Shown in pieces: positions 28,211-36,994 of a stretch of DNA of 64,000 nucleotides. Under the pieces are notes generated by a model. That model saw only the letters and a program-made list of their open reading frames with translations, searched no databases and was not told the origin of the DNA. The stretch's first letter is position 1; each line of letters begins with the position of its first letter. The position numbers were made by a program, and so were the translations under genes. The stretch comes from Chthonobacter albigriseus (GTDB lineage Bacteria > Pseudomonadota > Alphaproteobacteria > Rhizobiales > Pleomorphomonadaceae): positions 124,001 to 188,000 of the forward strand of contig NZ_JACDIT010000002.1 in assembly GCF_013839445.1 (NCBI RefSeq), given 5' to 3'.

Positions 28211-29455
28211 ATGACGCGACCGATCATCGTCCTGTTCCTCATCCTCTCCCTCACCCTCGCTTCGGGCAGCCGGGCGGCCGGAACACGATCAGCGGTGGAG
28301 GACGCGTTCCGCGTGTGGCTGGCCGAAACCGCAGCGCCGGCCGCGGCTGCGGGGGGCGTGGACGCGGGATTCTTCGCATCCGCGGTCGCAGACCTGACGC
28401 TCGACTGGAGCCTGCCGGGCCTGGTGCCGCCCGGCACGGCCGCCGCCGAGGCGGCGCCGGAGTGGCAGGCCGAGTTCCGCTCGCCCGGACGCTATTTCGA
28501 CGAGAAGCGGCTCGCGGCGCTTGCCCGCGACGGCCGGCGGGAGCTCGCCGGGTCCGCGCGCCTGTTCCGAGAGGTGGAGGCTAAGTTCGGCGTGCCGGCC
28601 GCGATCGTGGCGGCCGTCTGGGCCCGGGAATCGGATTTCGGGCGGGCGCCGATCAAGTATGACGCGCTCCGCACCCTGGCCACACAGGCGTTCATGGGGC
28701 GGCGCAGCGATATCTACCTCGACGAGTTCGTCGCCCTGCTGCGGGTGATGGCGGAGGACGGGCTGCCCCGATCCCTTTTACGCAGTTCGTGGGCCGGGGC
28801 GCTCGGGCAGCCGCAGTTCCTGCCGACGAAGCTGGAAACCCATGCGGTGGACTTCGATGGCGACGGGCGGCGCGACATCTGGCGTTCGGATGCCGACATC
28901 GCCGGCTCGATCGCGCATTATCTCCGCGACTTCGGTTGGGTTCCCGGCGTCGGCGTGGCGGTGGAGGTGGCGGTGCCGGCGGGCGTATCCTGCACGCTGG
29001 AGGGGCCCGACAAGGGCCGCGGGCTCGGCGATTGGGCGGCGATGGGTGTGACGGCCGCGGACGGGGCTCCGCTTCGGGCCGACGCGCTCGGCAGCGGATC
29101 GCCGAAAGGGCATCTCCTGATGCCGGCCGGGCGCAAGGGGCCCGCGTTCCTGGTGTCGGAGAACTTCTATGTCCTCAAGCGCTACAACGAGAGTGACCTC
29201 TACGCCCTGTTCATCGGGCATCTCGCAGACCGGATGGGCGATCCCGCGGCCCGGATCGCCGGCCCGTGGCGCGCTGTCGACGGGCTGACGCGGCGGGACG
29301 TTCGCGACCTTCAGATCGCCCTGCAGAAGCGCGGCTACGACACCGGCGGGGCGGATGGGCTCGCCGGCTGGCGGACGCGGGTCGCGATCGGGTCGGCGGA
29401 GGCGGCGGCCGGGCGGCCCCCCACCTGTTTCCCCGGGCGTGGATTCAGCCTCTGA
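28211..29455 (+). CDS. Lytic murein transglycosylase (MltB type) with peptidoglycan-binding domain
   Basis: 414 residues. A signal peptide (PIIVLFLILSLTLASGSRA) precedes an SLT_2 domain: FGVPAAIVAAVWARESDFGR (with the catalytic Glu), LATQAFMGRR, WAGALGQPQFLPT and HAVDFDGDGRRDIW. A C-terminal peptidoglycan-binding segment, LTRRDVRDLQIALQKRGYDT, ends the protein. It cleaves glycan strands to 1,6-anhydro products in the periplasm. No lipoprotein cysteine is present, so it is probably soluble, unlike E. coli MltB. It is convergent with the chemoreceptor gene. Confidence 0.92.
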   Translation: MTRPIIVLFLILSLTLASGSRAAGTRSAVEDAFRVWLAETAAPAAAAGGVDAGFFASAVADLTLDWSLPGLVPPGTAAAEAAPEWQAEFRSPGRYFDEKRLAALARDGRRELAGSARLFREVEAKFGVPAAIVAAVWARESDFGRAPIKYDALRTLATQAFMGRRSDIYLDEFVALLRVMAEDGLPRSLLRSSWAGALGQPQFLPTKLETHAVDFDGDGRRDIWRSDADIAGSIAHYLRDFGWVPGVGVAVEVAVPAGVSCTLEGPDKGRGLGDWAAMGVTAADGAPLRADALGSGSPKGHLLMPAGRKGPAFLVSENFYVLKRYNESDLYALFIGHLADRMGDPAARIAGPWRAVDGLTRRDVRDLQIALQKRGYDTGGADGLAGWRTRVAIGSAEAAAGRPPTCFPGRGFSL

Positions 29456-29474
29456 CCCTCTGTCGCGCGGCCGA

Positions 29475-30953
29475 TCAAGACTTTTTCAGGTAGCTCTCGA
29501 TGCGGGCGTTGTAGGCGTTCGCCTCCTGGACCCGCTCGATCATGCCGGACACCTGGTTGGCCGACGTCATGGTCATTCCGGCGGCGTGGTTGACGCCGCT
29601 GATCAGCGAGACGACCTCCTGGGTGGCGGCCTGCTGCTCCTCCATCGCGCTCGCAACCGCAGTGGTGAACTCGCGGATCCTGTTGATGACCTTGGCGACG
29701 TCGTCGGATGCGGCGACGGCGGCCTCGGTGTCCTTGACCATGGACAAGATCTGGTTGCGGATCTGCTCGGTCGCCCGTCCGGTCTGCTCGGAGAGCTGCT
29801 TGACCTCGGCGGCGACCACGGCGAAGCCGCGGCCCGACTCGCCGGCACGGGCGGCTTCGATCGTGGCGTTCAGCGCCAGCAGCTTGGTCTGTTCGGCGAT
29901 GGCCTCGATCGTGGCGGTGAACTCGTTGATCTTGCTGCTGTTGGTGGTCAGGCTCTGCATCCGCTCGGTGCAGATCGCCGCTTGCCGTTCGGCGTGCTGC
30001 GACACGGTCGCAGTCTCGTTCATCCGGACGTTGATCTCGCGGATCGAAGCGCTCATCTCCTCGGCCGCGGACGAGACGGAGGACGCCTTGACCTGGGCAT
30101 CCTGAGCGACACCGCTCAGTTCGGAAGACGCCGTTTCCAGGCCATCGGCGACGCTGTTCATGGTCTTGACGATCTGGCCGACGTCATTGGCGATCTTGAT
30201 GCGGTCCGAGATCACCGACCAGGAGACCATCGGGCCCAGATACTCGCCGTTCTCGCCGGTGATGGCGGAAATGCGCAGTTCCAGGTGCTCCGGCCCGACC
30301 TGGATGGTGGCCCTGTGCGGCAGCTTCGGGCTTCGCTCGCCGACGATGCCGCGCTGGACCTCGGGACGCTTGTGGAACACGTCGATGGACGCGCCAAGCA
30401 TCTGGTCGGCACGGATCGGCAGGTGCGCCTCGATCGCCTTCAGGGTCGTCAGGCTTGCCTCGTTGATGTAGTTGATTTTGAAGGTCTGCGGGTCGCAAGT
30501 CATGATGTTGATCGGCGCCTTGTCGATCATCTGCAGCAGGCGCTTGGCCTCCCGGTCTGCCTTCACGCGCTCCGTGGCGATGTTCCAGACGAGCATCGCG
30601 TGGGTGTAGCGGCCAGAACCGTCGCGGATCGCTTGGATGTCGAGGTCCAGGATCTCGTCGCCGAGCGTGATACGGGCCTTGTGCGGGAGCCTGCTCGGAT
30701 CGGAGAGCAGTCGCCTCTGATGGGAGGGGTCCTTGTGGAACACGTCGATCGACGTGCCGATGATGGCTTTCGGATCGACTTTGATCAGGTGCTTGATCCG
30801 CTCCAGCATCGTCCGTGACGCGGCGTTGGCGTAGTCGATGATCAGGTCCGACGCCCGACATGTCATGACCGCTGTCGGCAAAACGTCGATCACCGCGCGG
30901 AACGTTCCCTGCCCGTTTCTATCGCCAGACATCTTGAAAGGCAGAAAGGTCAT
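29475..30953 (-). CDS. Soluble chemoreceptor with two PAS domains
   Basis: 492 residues with no membrane segment. Two related PAS-like modules ([20 protein letters not shown] at about residue 22 and [20 protein letters not shown] at about 141) each continue with SIDVFHK and LPHxA, so one is a duplicate of the other. The methyl-accepting signalling domain follows, with hairpin tip [20 protein letters not shown] and [20 protein letters not shown]. It should signal to CheA/CheW from the cytoplasm, perhaps sensing redox or metabolic state through the PAS domains. I chose the ATG at 30953 with GGGGGAA upstream. CtrA-like sites lie 40-100 bases upstream. Confidence 0.9.
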   Translation of the reverse strand: MTFLPFKMSGDRNGQGTFRAVIDVLPTAVMTCRASDLIIDYANAASRTMLERIKHLIKVDPKAIIGTSIDVFHKDPSHQRRLLSDPSRLPHKARITLGDEILDLDIQAIRDGSGRYTHAMLVWNIATERVKADREAKRLLQMIDKAPINIMTCDPQTFKINYINEASLTTLKAIEAHLPIRADQMLGASIDVFHKRPEVQRGIVGERSPKLPHRATIQVGPEHLELRISAITGENGEYLGPMVSWSVISDRIKIANDVGQIVKTMNSVADGLETASSELSGVAQDAQVKASSVSSAAEEMSASIREINVRMNETATVSQHAERQAAICTERMQSLTTNSSKINEFTATIEAIAEQTKLLALNATIEAARAGESGRGFAVVAAEVKQLSEQTGRATEQIRNQILSMVKDTEAAVAASDDVAKVINRIREFTTAVASAMEEQQAATQEVVSLISGVNHAAGMTMTSANQVSGMIERVQEANAYNARIESYLKKS

Positions 30954-30993
30954 CACTTGTTTCCCCCGTTACCTCATCCTGTATTTTTGCCTG

Positions 30994-31055
30994 TTAAATT
31001 GTGATTAATTTCAATGCACTTTTTGCTTATAGATTAACCACACTCTTTGTTAACC
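30994..31055. promoter_or_regulatory. CtrA-like binding sites in the chemoreceptor/56-residue-protein divergon
   Basis: TTAA-ATTGTGA-TTAA (30994-31008) is a complete TTAA-N7-TTAA box. TTAACCA (31034-31040) and GTTAACC (31049-31055) are half-sites. They sit in an AT-rich gap between divergently transcribed genes, and chemotaxis genes are common CtrA targets in alphaproteobacteria. Direct proof would need CtrA binding data. Confidence 0.5.
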
Positions 31056-31126
31056 CTCATACTAGGGGGTCTGATCCGCCGGATCGGGCGGCGCGTAGAC
31101 ATGCTGATTTTGATAAGGAGTGTCTG

Positions 31127-31297
31127 ATGCAAGCCGATCTGCTCGCGCGTGTGCGCAACCCGAACACCAGCCGAAACGGGGGTGTGGCCGCGCACTTTTC
31201 CCATGCTCAGGAGATCTCGACGGGGATCCGGCAGATGGCAGAGCAGTATCGCGTGCTGGTCCAGCGGCTGCAGGCGATGGACCTCCGGTTCGACTGA
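31127..31297 (+). CDS. 56-residue protein of unknown function
   Basis: 56 residues with no recognised domain. AAGGAG sits seven bases before the ATG, a near-perfect ribosome site, and a very strong hairpin follows the stop, so this is a real small gene. The C-terminal half (SHAQEISTGIRQMAEQYRVLVQ, then RLQAMDLRFD) looks amphipathic and helical. It is divergent from the chemoreceptor gene and shares its CtrA-like upstream region, so a motility or cell-cycle role is a reasonable guess. Confidence 0.65.
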   Translation: MQADLLARVRNPNTSRNGGVAAHFSHAQEISTGIRQMAEQYRVLVQRLQAMDLRFD

Positions 31298-31320
31298 CCG
31301 GACACATCCGCTCCGGTCGA

Positions 31321-31354
31321 ACAACGCCGCCGCGGCTCACCGCGGCGGCGTTGT
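31321..31354 (+). terminator. Strong hairpin after the 56-residue protein gene
   Basis: ACAACGCCGCCGCGG and CCGCGGCGGCGTTGT are perfect 15-base arms around the four-base loop CTCA, starting 24 bases after the stop. The tail has only a few T, but the stem is very stable. Confidence 0.8.
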
Positions 31355-31378
31355 CATGTGCGGGGACGAGAACGCAGA

Positions 31379-31411
31379 AAGCCCGCCATTGCCGGGAGGC
31401 AAGGCGGGCTT
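31379..31411 (-). terminator. Hairpin terminator of the repeat-containing hypothetical gene
   Basis: On the minus strand a nine-base stem (AAGCCCGCC with GGCGGGCTT, 15-base loop) lies 26 bases beyond the stop of the gene ending at 31437. It is followed by TTTCT, a weak T-run. It faces the plus-strand terminator at 31321-31354. Confidence 0.7.
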
Positions 31412-31436
31412 CGGGTCACTCGGCGCTGCGGGCCTG

Positions 31437-32441
31437 TCAGGCGGCCGTGTCGAGCAGCGTCTGGAGCGAGGGGTGGATGTCCGGGCTCTCCTCGCGCAGG
31501 AAGAGAAGCAGCGCCCGCTCGTTCTGATGGATCACGCCATCCCGGCCGATGCGATCGGCGAGCCAGCGCACCTCGTCGGCGGTCACCGGGGCGCTGGCGC
31601 GCATCTCGGCCTCGACCTCGCGGTTGCGGGCGGCCTGCGGGGTTTCCTCGGGCGCGCGGAAGGAACTCCAGATGCCGCGCAGGCCGTGGGTCAGCAGGCC
31701 CGACATGGCATCGCCGAACAAGCCGACGACACCGCCGCTCGGCCGGTCGAGCCATTCCTCGCGGCGCAATGCCTCCTGGCGGGAGGGAACGGTATAGCCG
31801 CGGGCGGCCATCAGGAAGTTGGCGACCGCCTTGACGAAGAGATCGGACCAGGACGGATCGTTCGCCGCTTCCTGCGTCCGGTCGTTGAGGTCGAAGAGCA
31901 CTTCCGCCTCGGCCCGGGAGATGGCGATGCCGCCGTCGCCGCCGAAGGCGAACAGGATGCGGCGCAGGAGTTCTACCTCCGCGGCGCCGATCACGCCGGG
32001 TTCCAAGACGCCTTTGGCGATCGGGCCGGCGCCGTCGACCACCGCGGTCGCCACCTGCTTCAGGCAGAAGGCGGACAGCTCCGCGGGCGCCGAGACGCTG
32101 GCGTCGAGCACCTTCACCAGCACTTCCAGTTCGCTTTCGGTGCGCACGATGCCGTCGCGGGAGACCGACTTGATCAGCCAATCCGCCATCGATGGGGTGA
32201 CGTAGCCCTCCGGCCGCGCCTGGTGGACGACGAAGTCGACGACCTGCTCGACGAAGAACTGCGTCCACTCCGGACACTTCTCCGCGCAGCCCTCATCAAG
32301 GCAGAAGGCCCACTCGGCCTCCTCAGGCGTGACGATCGCGTTGCCGTAGACGGTGGCGCGGAGCCGGCTCACGTCGGCGGGCGTAATGGTGCCACGCGCG
32401 AGGATGGCATTCACCGTCGGAGGCAAGTGGATTTCGTGCAT
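31437..32441 (-). CDS. Hypothetical helical protein with an internal repeat
   Basis: 334 residues, cytoplasmic, mostly helical. Two similar blocks are visible: VTPEEAEWAFCLDE ... WTQFFVEQVVDFVVHQARPEGYVT (about residues 37-80) and ISRAEAEVLFDLND ... WSDLFVKAVANFLMAARGYTVPS (about 175-220). Each begins with an acidic EF-hand- or TerB-like helical motif and continues to a W-F-V stretch, so the protein is probably an internal duplication. Related proteins in alphaproteobacteria are annotated as hypothetical, as far as I recall. Single gene with its own terminator. Confidence 0.75.
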   Translation of the reverse strand: MHEIHLPPTVNAILARGTITPADVSRLRATVYGNAIVTPEEAEWAFCLDEGCAEKCPEWTQFFVEQVVDFVVHQARPEGYVTPSMADWLIKSVSRDGIVRTESELEVLVKVLDASVSAPAELSAFCLKQVATAVVDGAGPIAKGVLEPGVIGAAEVELLRRILFAFGGDGGIAISRAEAEVLFDLNDRTQEAANDPSWSDLFVKAVANFLMAARGYTVPSRQEALRREEWLDRPSGGVVGLFGDAMSGLLTHGLRGIWSSFRAPEETPQAARNREVEAEMRASAPVTADEVRWLADRIGRDGVIHQNERALLLFLREESPDIHPSLQTLLDTAA

Positions 32442-32579
32442 GTGCTCAACCCGGAACTGTCTGAACCGGTGTTGAAGCTACCAAACACGTGTCGACGCCC
32501 GCTTAAGGGAAGCGGTAAAGCGACGGCCAGCAACACGCTGACAAATCTCGTAAAATTGTAACTATCGGTGGTCCGGACG

Positions 32580-33092
32580 TCAGCGCCAGACGGTGACCGG
32601 ACGGCCGTCGGCAAGGGTGCCCTGGTAGAGGCCGGGGCTCTCCTGCCGGAGCCGGGCGACCGGATTGCGCTGGAAATCGTAGAGCGCGATCTCGTCCGGC
32701 GTTGCCGACCACAAGCCGATGCCGGCGAGCGTCCGGTCCGGGCAGTCGCGCGTGCGGGCGTTGAAATCTCCGACCGGGTTTCGGCGCCCGAGTTCGATGG
32801 CGCAACTGCGCTCGCCGGTTCGGGCGAGACGCCAGGACCCGAGCAGGGAGGGCGGGGGCTCCAGGGCGATCGGCGCTTGGGAGGCGGAGAGCGTGGCGAC
32901 GCCGATGCCGACGCCCGCCGAAGCCGGGCCGACGCCGATCGATCCTCCGGCTGCCGTCGCCGAGATTTCGGCCTGGGTCTGGCCCGCGATCACCGTGCCC
33001 GTGGTGTCGCTGCGGCCCCAGCCGATGGACTGGCAGCCCGCCAGCAGGAGAACCGCCGTGATTGCGCCGGCTGCCTTGGCCCGATCTCGCAT
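32580..33092 (-). CDS. Lipoprotein with AprI/Inh protease-inhibitor-type domain
   Basis: 170 residues. The lipobox LLLAGCQ places the modified Cys near residue 21. A glycine/alanine/valine-rich linker (GGSIGVGPASAGVGIGVA) leads to a beta-barrel domain with LLGSWRLARTGERSCAIELG, DCPDRTLAGIGLW and EIALYDFQRNPVARL, the layout of AprI/Inh metalloprotease inhibitors. Two Cys (in ERSCAIE and RDCPDR) match the family disulfide. Family members inhibit serralysin-like proteases in the periplasm; no protease gene is nearby. The start at 33092 gives a proper signal. Confidence 0.8.
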   Translation of the reverse strand: MRDRAKAAGAITAVLLLAGCQSIGWGRSDTTGTVIAGQTQAEISATAAGGSIGVGPASAGVGIGVATLSASQAPIALEPPPSLLGSWRLARTGERSCAIELGRRNPVGDFNARTRDCPDRTLAGIGLWSATPDEIALYDFQRNPVARLRQESPGLYQGTLADGRPVTVWR

Positions 33093-33582
33093 CAATCCCT
33101 CACCCAGCCTTCGAGTCGCTGAAGCATGAACACCAGCGCAGCTTTGGAGTTCCCGAAGTGGGATCGCAAGATGTTCGTTGTGCGATTCACCGCGGAACGG
33201 GCGAAACACCAAAAATGGGGGTCGTGGCTGGAGGGGTACCACGACCCTCAGTCAGTCCCGGGAGCGGGAGCTGTCTGACGGCCCGTCGGAAAACCGAAAG
33301 AGAGGGACGATCGTACTCCCCGAACGGACCACCACTCGTCGGCCAGTCTACACCTTCCCCATCCGAGCGGAAGCAGGCTCGTCCAAGCGTGGCGCGTCAT
33401 TCGCCGCTTGCCAGCCGAAGGCCGCCGGAATGGTGAACGGACTGTTAAGCGACTGCACGACAATCGCTTTTCTGCACGAGAACGTGATCGCCAATTGAAC
33501 GCGGGACGCCTTGCCGTTACCCAGATGGGCTTGCAAGCATTGACAGGTCCGAGGGCGATTTGCCCTCCACGGGAGGATTTTC
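33093..33582. other. Intergenic region between the AprI-type gene and cytochrome c'
   Basis: About 490 bases separating two divergent genes. No convincing coding sequence is seen: an open stretch at about 33178-33498 (106 codons) has no ribosome site and an Arg/Thr/Gly-rich product. A small hairpin, GAGGGC/GCCCTC (33551-33556 with 33562-33567), sits 15 bases before the cytochrome c' ATG and could shield the ribosome site or mark a promoter-proximal element. No RNA gene recognised. Confidence 0.5.
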
Positions 33583-34029
33583 ATGAATTCGCGTTTGCTG
33601 GCATCCGTGTTCGGTCTGGCCGCCCTGTCGGTCGTTTCCACGATGGCTGTCGCCCAGGAGGATCCCATCAAGGCCCGCGAGGAGCTGATGGAGGAGATCG
33701 GCGACCAGATGAAGATTCTCGGCCCGATGGCCCAGGGCAAAGCGGATTACGATGCGGCTAAGGCCGCGGCAGCCCTGGAGAAGATCTCCGCCAACGCGGC
33801 CGACTTCCCCAACCATTTCCCCGAGGGATCCGACCAGGGCAAGACCGAGGCGCTGCCGGCGATCTGGGAGAACAAGGCCGACTTCGAGGCGAAGTCCAAG
33901 CAGCTCTCCGACGACGCCAAGGCGGCCGTGACCGCCGCAGCGGGTGGCCTGGAGGCGTTCAAGCCGGCGTTCGGCCAGATGGCATCGAACTGCAAGAGCT
34001 GCCACGAGAAGTACCGCAAGCCGAGCTGA
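33583..34029 (+). CDS. Cytochrome c' (periplasmic)
   Basis: 148 residues. A signal peptide (about residues 1-25, ending VAQ) precedes a four-helix-bundle domain whose C-terminus bears the heme attachment motif NCKSCHEKYR. EELMEEIGDQMKILGPMAQG includes the conserved N-terminal helix with methionine/leucine distal residues. Cytochrome c' proteins bind NO and CO and are thought to protect against nitrosative stress. The ATG has GGGAGG a few bases upstream. Monocistronic with a good terminator. Confidence 0.9.
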   Translation: MNSRLLASVFGLAALSVVSTMAVAQEDPIKAREELMEEIGDQMKILGPMAQGKADYDAAKAAAALEKISANAADFPNHFPEGSDQGKTEALPAIWENKADFEAKSKQLSDDAKAAVTAAAGGLEAFKPAFGQMASNCKSCHEKYRKPS

Positions 34030-34058
34030 CCGGCGCCCGCACGCTCATGCCCGATCGC

Positions 34059-34089
34059 GAAAGGCCCCGCCGCAAGGCGCGGGCCTTTC
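34059..34089 (+). terminator. Terminator after cytochrome c'
   Basis: GAAAGGCCC (34059-34067) and GGGCCTTTC (34081-34089) form a perfect nine-base stem followed by TTCTT. It lies 29 bases past the stop and also faces the convergent rarA gene. Confidence 0.8.
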
Positions 34090-34101
34090 TTCTTGGGCGG
34101 G

Positions 34102-35412
34102 TCAGCCGCCGTTGCGCTCGCGGCGCAGGCGGGCCCAGTAGTCGAGCCGCTTGCGGAGTTCGCGCTCGAAGCCCCGCTCGACGGGGTCGTAGTAGGCCTG
34201 ACGGCCCATCTTCTCCGGAAAGTAGTCCTGGCCGGAAAAGGCGTCGGGCTCGTCGTGGTCGTAGCGATAGCCGGTGCCGTAGCCCTCGCCCTTCATCAGC
34301 TTGGTGGGGGCGTTGAGGATGTGCTTGGGCGGCAGCAGCGAGCCGTTCTCCTTGGCCGAGCGCAGCGCGCCCTTGTAGGCGGTGTAGAGCGCGTTGGACT
34401 TCGGCGCGGTCGCTACATAGACGACGGCCTGAGCAATCGCCAGTTCGCCGTCCGGCGAGCCGAGCATCTCGTAGGCGTCCTTGGCCGCCGTGCACTGGAC
34501 GAGCGCCTGGGGATCGGCGAGGCCGATGTCCTCAACCGCCATTCGGATCAGGCGGCGGACAAGGTAGAGCGGGTCCTCGCCGGCGTCCAGCATGCGGCAG
34601 AAGTAATAGAGGGCGGCGTCTGGGTCGGAGCCGCGGACCGACTTGTGCAGCGCGGAGATGAGGTTGTAGTGGCCGTCCTGCGCCTTGTCGTAGACCGGTG
34701 CGCGGCGCTGCACGATCTCCTGCAGGGTGGCGGCGTCGAACACCTCGCCCTCCCCTGCGGCCCGCCAGACGTCCTCCGACAGGGTCAGCGCCGAGCGGCC
34801 GTCGCCGTCGGCCATGCGCACCAGCACGGCCCGGGCTTCGGCGTCGAGCGGGAGCGGGCGACCCGTCACCGCCTCGGCGCGCTCCAGGAGCTTGCCGATC
34901 GAAGTCTCGTCGTGCGGCTTGAAGACCAGCACGTGGGCCCGTGACAGGAGCGCCGCGTTGAGTTCGAAGGAGGGGTTCTCGGTGGTCGCCCCGACCAGGG
35001 TGATGGTGCCGTCCTCCATCACCGGAAGGAAGCTGTCCTGCTGGGCGCGGTTGAAGCGGTGGATCTCGTCGACGAAGAGCAGCGTGCCGCGGCCCATCTG
35101 GCGGCGGGCTCTTGCGCCCTCGAACACCTTCTTCAGGTCCGCGACGCCGGAGAAGATGGCCGAGATCTGCTCGAAGGCAAGGTTGGTCTCGCGCGCCAGG
35201 AGACGGGCGACCGTCGTCTTGCCGGTGCCGGGCGGACCCCAGAGGATCAGAGAGCCGAGCGAGCCCGACTTCAGCATGCGGGTGATCGTCCCCGCCGGGC
35301 CGACGAGGTGATCCTGCCCGACCACGTCGGCGAGCGCCTCCGGGCGGAGGCGGTCGGCGAGCGGGCGGAGACGCTGGCTCTCCTCGGTCGGGGCGGAGAA
35401 GAGATCGCTCAT
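34102..35412 (-). CDS. rarA: Replication-associated recombination ATPase RarA (MgsA)
   Basis: 436 residues. The AAA+ core shows Walker A LWGPPGTGKTTVA (about residues 57-69), Walker B GTLLFVDEIHRFNRAQQ and sensor motif LVGATTENPSFE. The C-terminal tetramerisation region includes GSDPDAALYYFCRMLDAGEDP and PKSNALYTAYKGA, all standard for RarA/MgsA/WRNIP1. It acts at stalled replication forks with SSB. Start ATG at 35412 overlaps the Do-protease stop by four bases (ATGA), so the two genes form an operon. Confidence 0.95.
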   Translation of the reverse strand: MSDLFSAPTEESQRLRPLADRLRPEALADVVGQDHLVGPAGTITRMLKSGSLGSLILWGPPGTGKTTVARLLARETNLAFEQISAIFSGVADLKKVFEGARARRQMGRGTLLFVDEIHRFNRAQQDSFLPVMEDGTITLVGATTENPSFELNAALLSRAHVLVFKPHDETSIGKLLERAEAVTGRPLPLDAEARAVLVRMADGDGRSALTLSEDVWRAAGEGEVFDAATLQEIVQRRAPVYDKAQDGHYNLISALHKSVRGSDPDAALYYFCRMLDAGEDPLYLVRRLIRMAVEDIGLADPQALVQCTAAKDAYEMLGSPDGELAIAQAVVYVATAPKSNALYTAYKGALRSAKENGSLLPPKHILNAPTKLMKGEGYGTGYRYDHDEPDAFSGQDYFPEKMGRQAYYDPVERGFERELRKRLDYWARLRRERNGG

Positions 35413-36824
35413 CGGAACGCCAGTCTCAGGATGCGGCCGTTGCGGTCCAGGGTCAGGCGCCAGAACATCGGCTCGTCCTCGGTCAGCTTCTTCAGCTCGG
35501 CGGTGGACGTCACCTCGGCGCCGTTGACCGCGACGATGATGTCGCCCGGCGCCAGGCCGATCCGCGCGGCCGGGGAGCGGCGGGCGATCTCGGTGATCAC
35601 GACGCCGGCCTGGCCACGGTAGGAGAGCCCCAGTTGCTGGGCAACGGCCGGCGACAGGTTCGCCACGGTCGCACCCTGGAACGGCGAGGGATCGTCGATG
35701 ACGACCTCGTCGCGCGGGGTCGTCTCCGGCGGCGGTTCGAGCGCGACGGGGATCTGCTCGACAGCGCCGTCCCGATTGACCGAGAGCGTCGCCTTGTTGC
35801 CGACGCCCTTGGTGGCGAGGCGGTAGTTGAAGACGCGGGGATCGGAGACCTCGACGCCGTCGACGGAGACGACGAGGTCGCCGACCTGGAGGCCGGCCTT
35901 GTCGGCCGGGCTGTCCGGGGCGATCCCGGTCACCAGCACGCCGGCGGGCCGGTCGAGGCCGAGGGTTTCGGCGATGTCGTTGGTGACCGGCTGGAGATCC
36001 GCGCCGATCCAGGGCAGCTCGACCACCGAGCCACCCTTGCGGGCGCTCTCGATCACCACCTTGACCATGTTTGACGGAATGGCGAAGCCGATGCCGTTGG
36101 AGCCGCCGCCGCGGGAGAAGATGGCAGTGTTGATGCCGACCAGCCGGCCTTCGATGTCGACCAGCGCGCCGCCCGAGTTGCCGGGATTGATGGCCGCGTC
36201 GGTCTGGATGAAGAACTGGTAGTCCGAGATGCCGACCTGGCTGCGGGCAAGCGCGGAGACGATGCCCTGGGTCACCGTCTGACCGACGCCGAAGGGGTTG
36301 CCGATCGCCAGCACGAGGTCGCCCACGAGGAGCGCGTCGCTGTCGCCGACCGGGAGGGCGGGAAGTTCGCCGCGCGGGTCGCGCACCTTCAGGATCGCGA
36401 GGTCCAGCTGCTCGTCCTTCAGGAGCACGTCGCACTCGTACTCGCGGCGGTCGTTGAGCACGACCTTCACCTCGGTGCCTTCGGCGATGACGTGGTTGTT
36501 GGTGACGATCAGGCCCGAGGGGTCGACGATGACGCCGGAGCCGAGCGAGTTCTGCTGCCGCTGGCGGCGTGGGGCCTGCGGCAGGTCGCGGCCGAAGAAC
36601 TGGCGGAAGAACGGGTCGTCCATAAGCGCGGTGCGCTGGTCGGGCACCTTGCGCGAGGCGTAGACGTTGACCACCGCGGGGGCGGCCGCCTGGGCGACCG
36701 GCGCGAAGGACAGCTTCATCTCGGTGTCGGAGCGCGGCACCGCGCGCTCCTGTGCGATCGCGCCGGGCAGCGCGAGCATCAGCATCAGCGCGGCGGAAAG
36801 GCTTCTGACCAGCATGGCGACCAT
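35409..36824 (-). CDS. Do-family (DegP/DegQ-like) periplasmic serine endoprotease
   Basis: 471 residues. A signal peptide (about residues 1-24) precedes a trypsin-like domain with catalytic His in TNNHVIAEG, Asp in LDLAILKV and Ser in NPGNSGGALV. Two PDZ domains follow (GVLVTGIAPDSPADKAGLQVGD and GVVITEIARRSPAARIGLAPGD). It degrades or chaperones misfolded envelope proteins. I leave the symbol open because DegP, DegQ and DegS types cannot be separated here; two PDZ domains exclude DegS. It is cotranscribed with rarA, and divergent from the GT41 gene by about 170 bases. Confidence 0.94.
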   Translation of the reverse strand: MVAMLVRSLSAALMLMLALPGAIAQERAVPRSDTEMKLSFAPVAQAAAPAVVNVYASRKVPDQRTALMDDPFFRQFFGRDLPQAPRRQRQQNSLGSGVIVDPSGLIVTNNHVIAEGTEVKVVLNDRREYECDVLLKDEQLDLAILKVRDPRGELPALPVGDSDALLVGDLVLAIGNPFGVGQTVTQGIVSALARSQVGISDYQFFIQTDAAINPGNSGGALVDIEGRLVGINTAIFSRGGGSNGIGFAIPSNMVKVVIESARKGGSVVELPWIGADLQPVTNDIAETLGLDRPAGVLVTGIAPDSPADKAGLQVGDLVVSVDGVEVSDPRVFNYRLATKGVGNKATLSVNRDGAVEQIPVALEPPPETTPRDEVVIDDPSPFQGATVANLSPAVAQQLGLSYRGQAGVVITEIARRSPAARIGLAPGDIIVAVNGAEVTSTAELKKLTEDEPMFWRLTLDRNGRILRLAFR

Positions 36825-36994
36825 TCATCCCCTCGTTCGACATCGGGCCGGCCCTGGAAACCGACCGCCGGAGGCTACGATCCCGTTGGTACGAAACTGC
36901 GGCGAAAGCCGTTGATAGGTCTGCCGCAGCCGGAACGGAACCGATCGATAGCAGATATGCTCGGCTGGTCGATTCGCGAAGCTTCGAGCCCTTC

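Noticed and set aside
33178-33498. Possible 106-residue gene in the gap before cytochrome c'
   Set aside because: Non-ATG start without a ribosome site and an unprotein-like composition.
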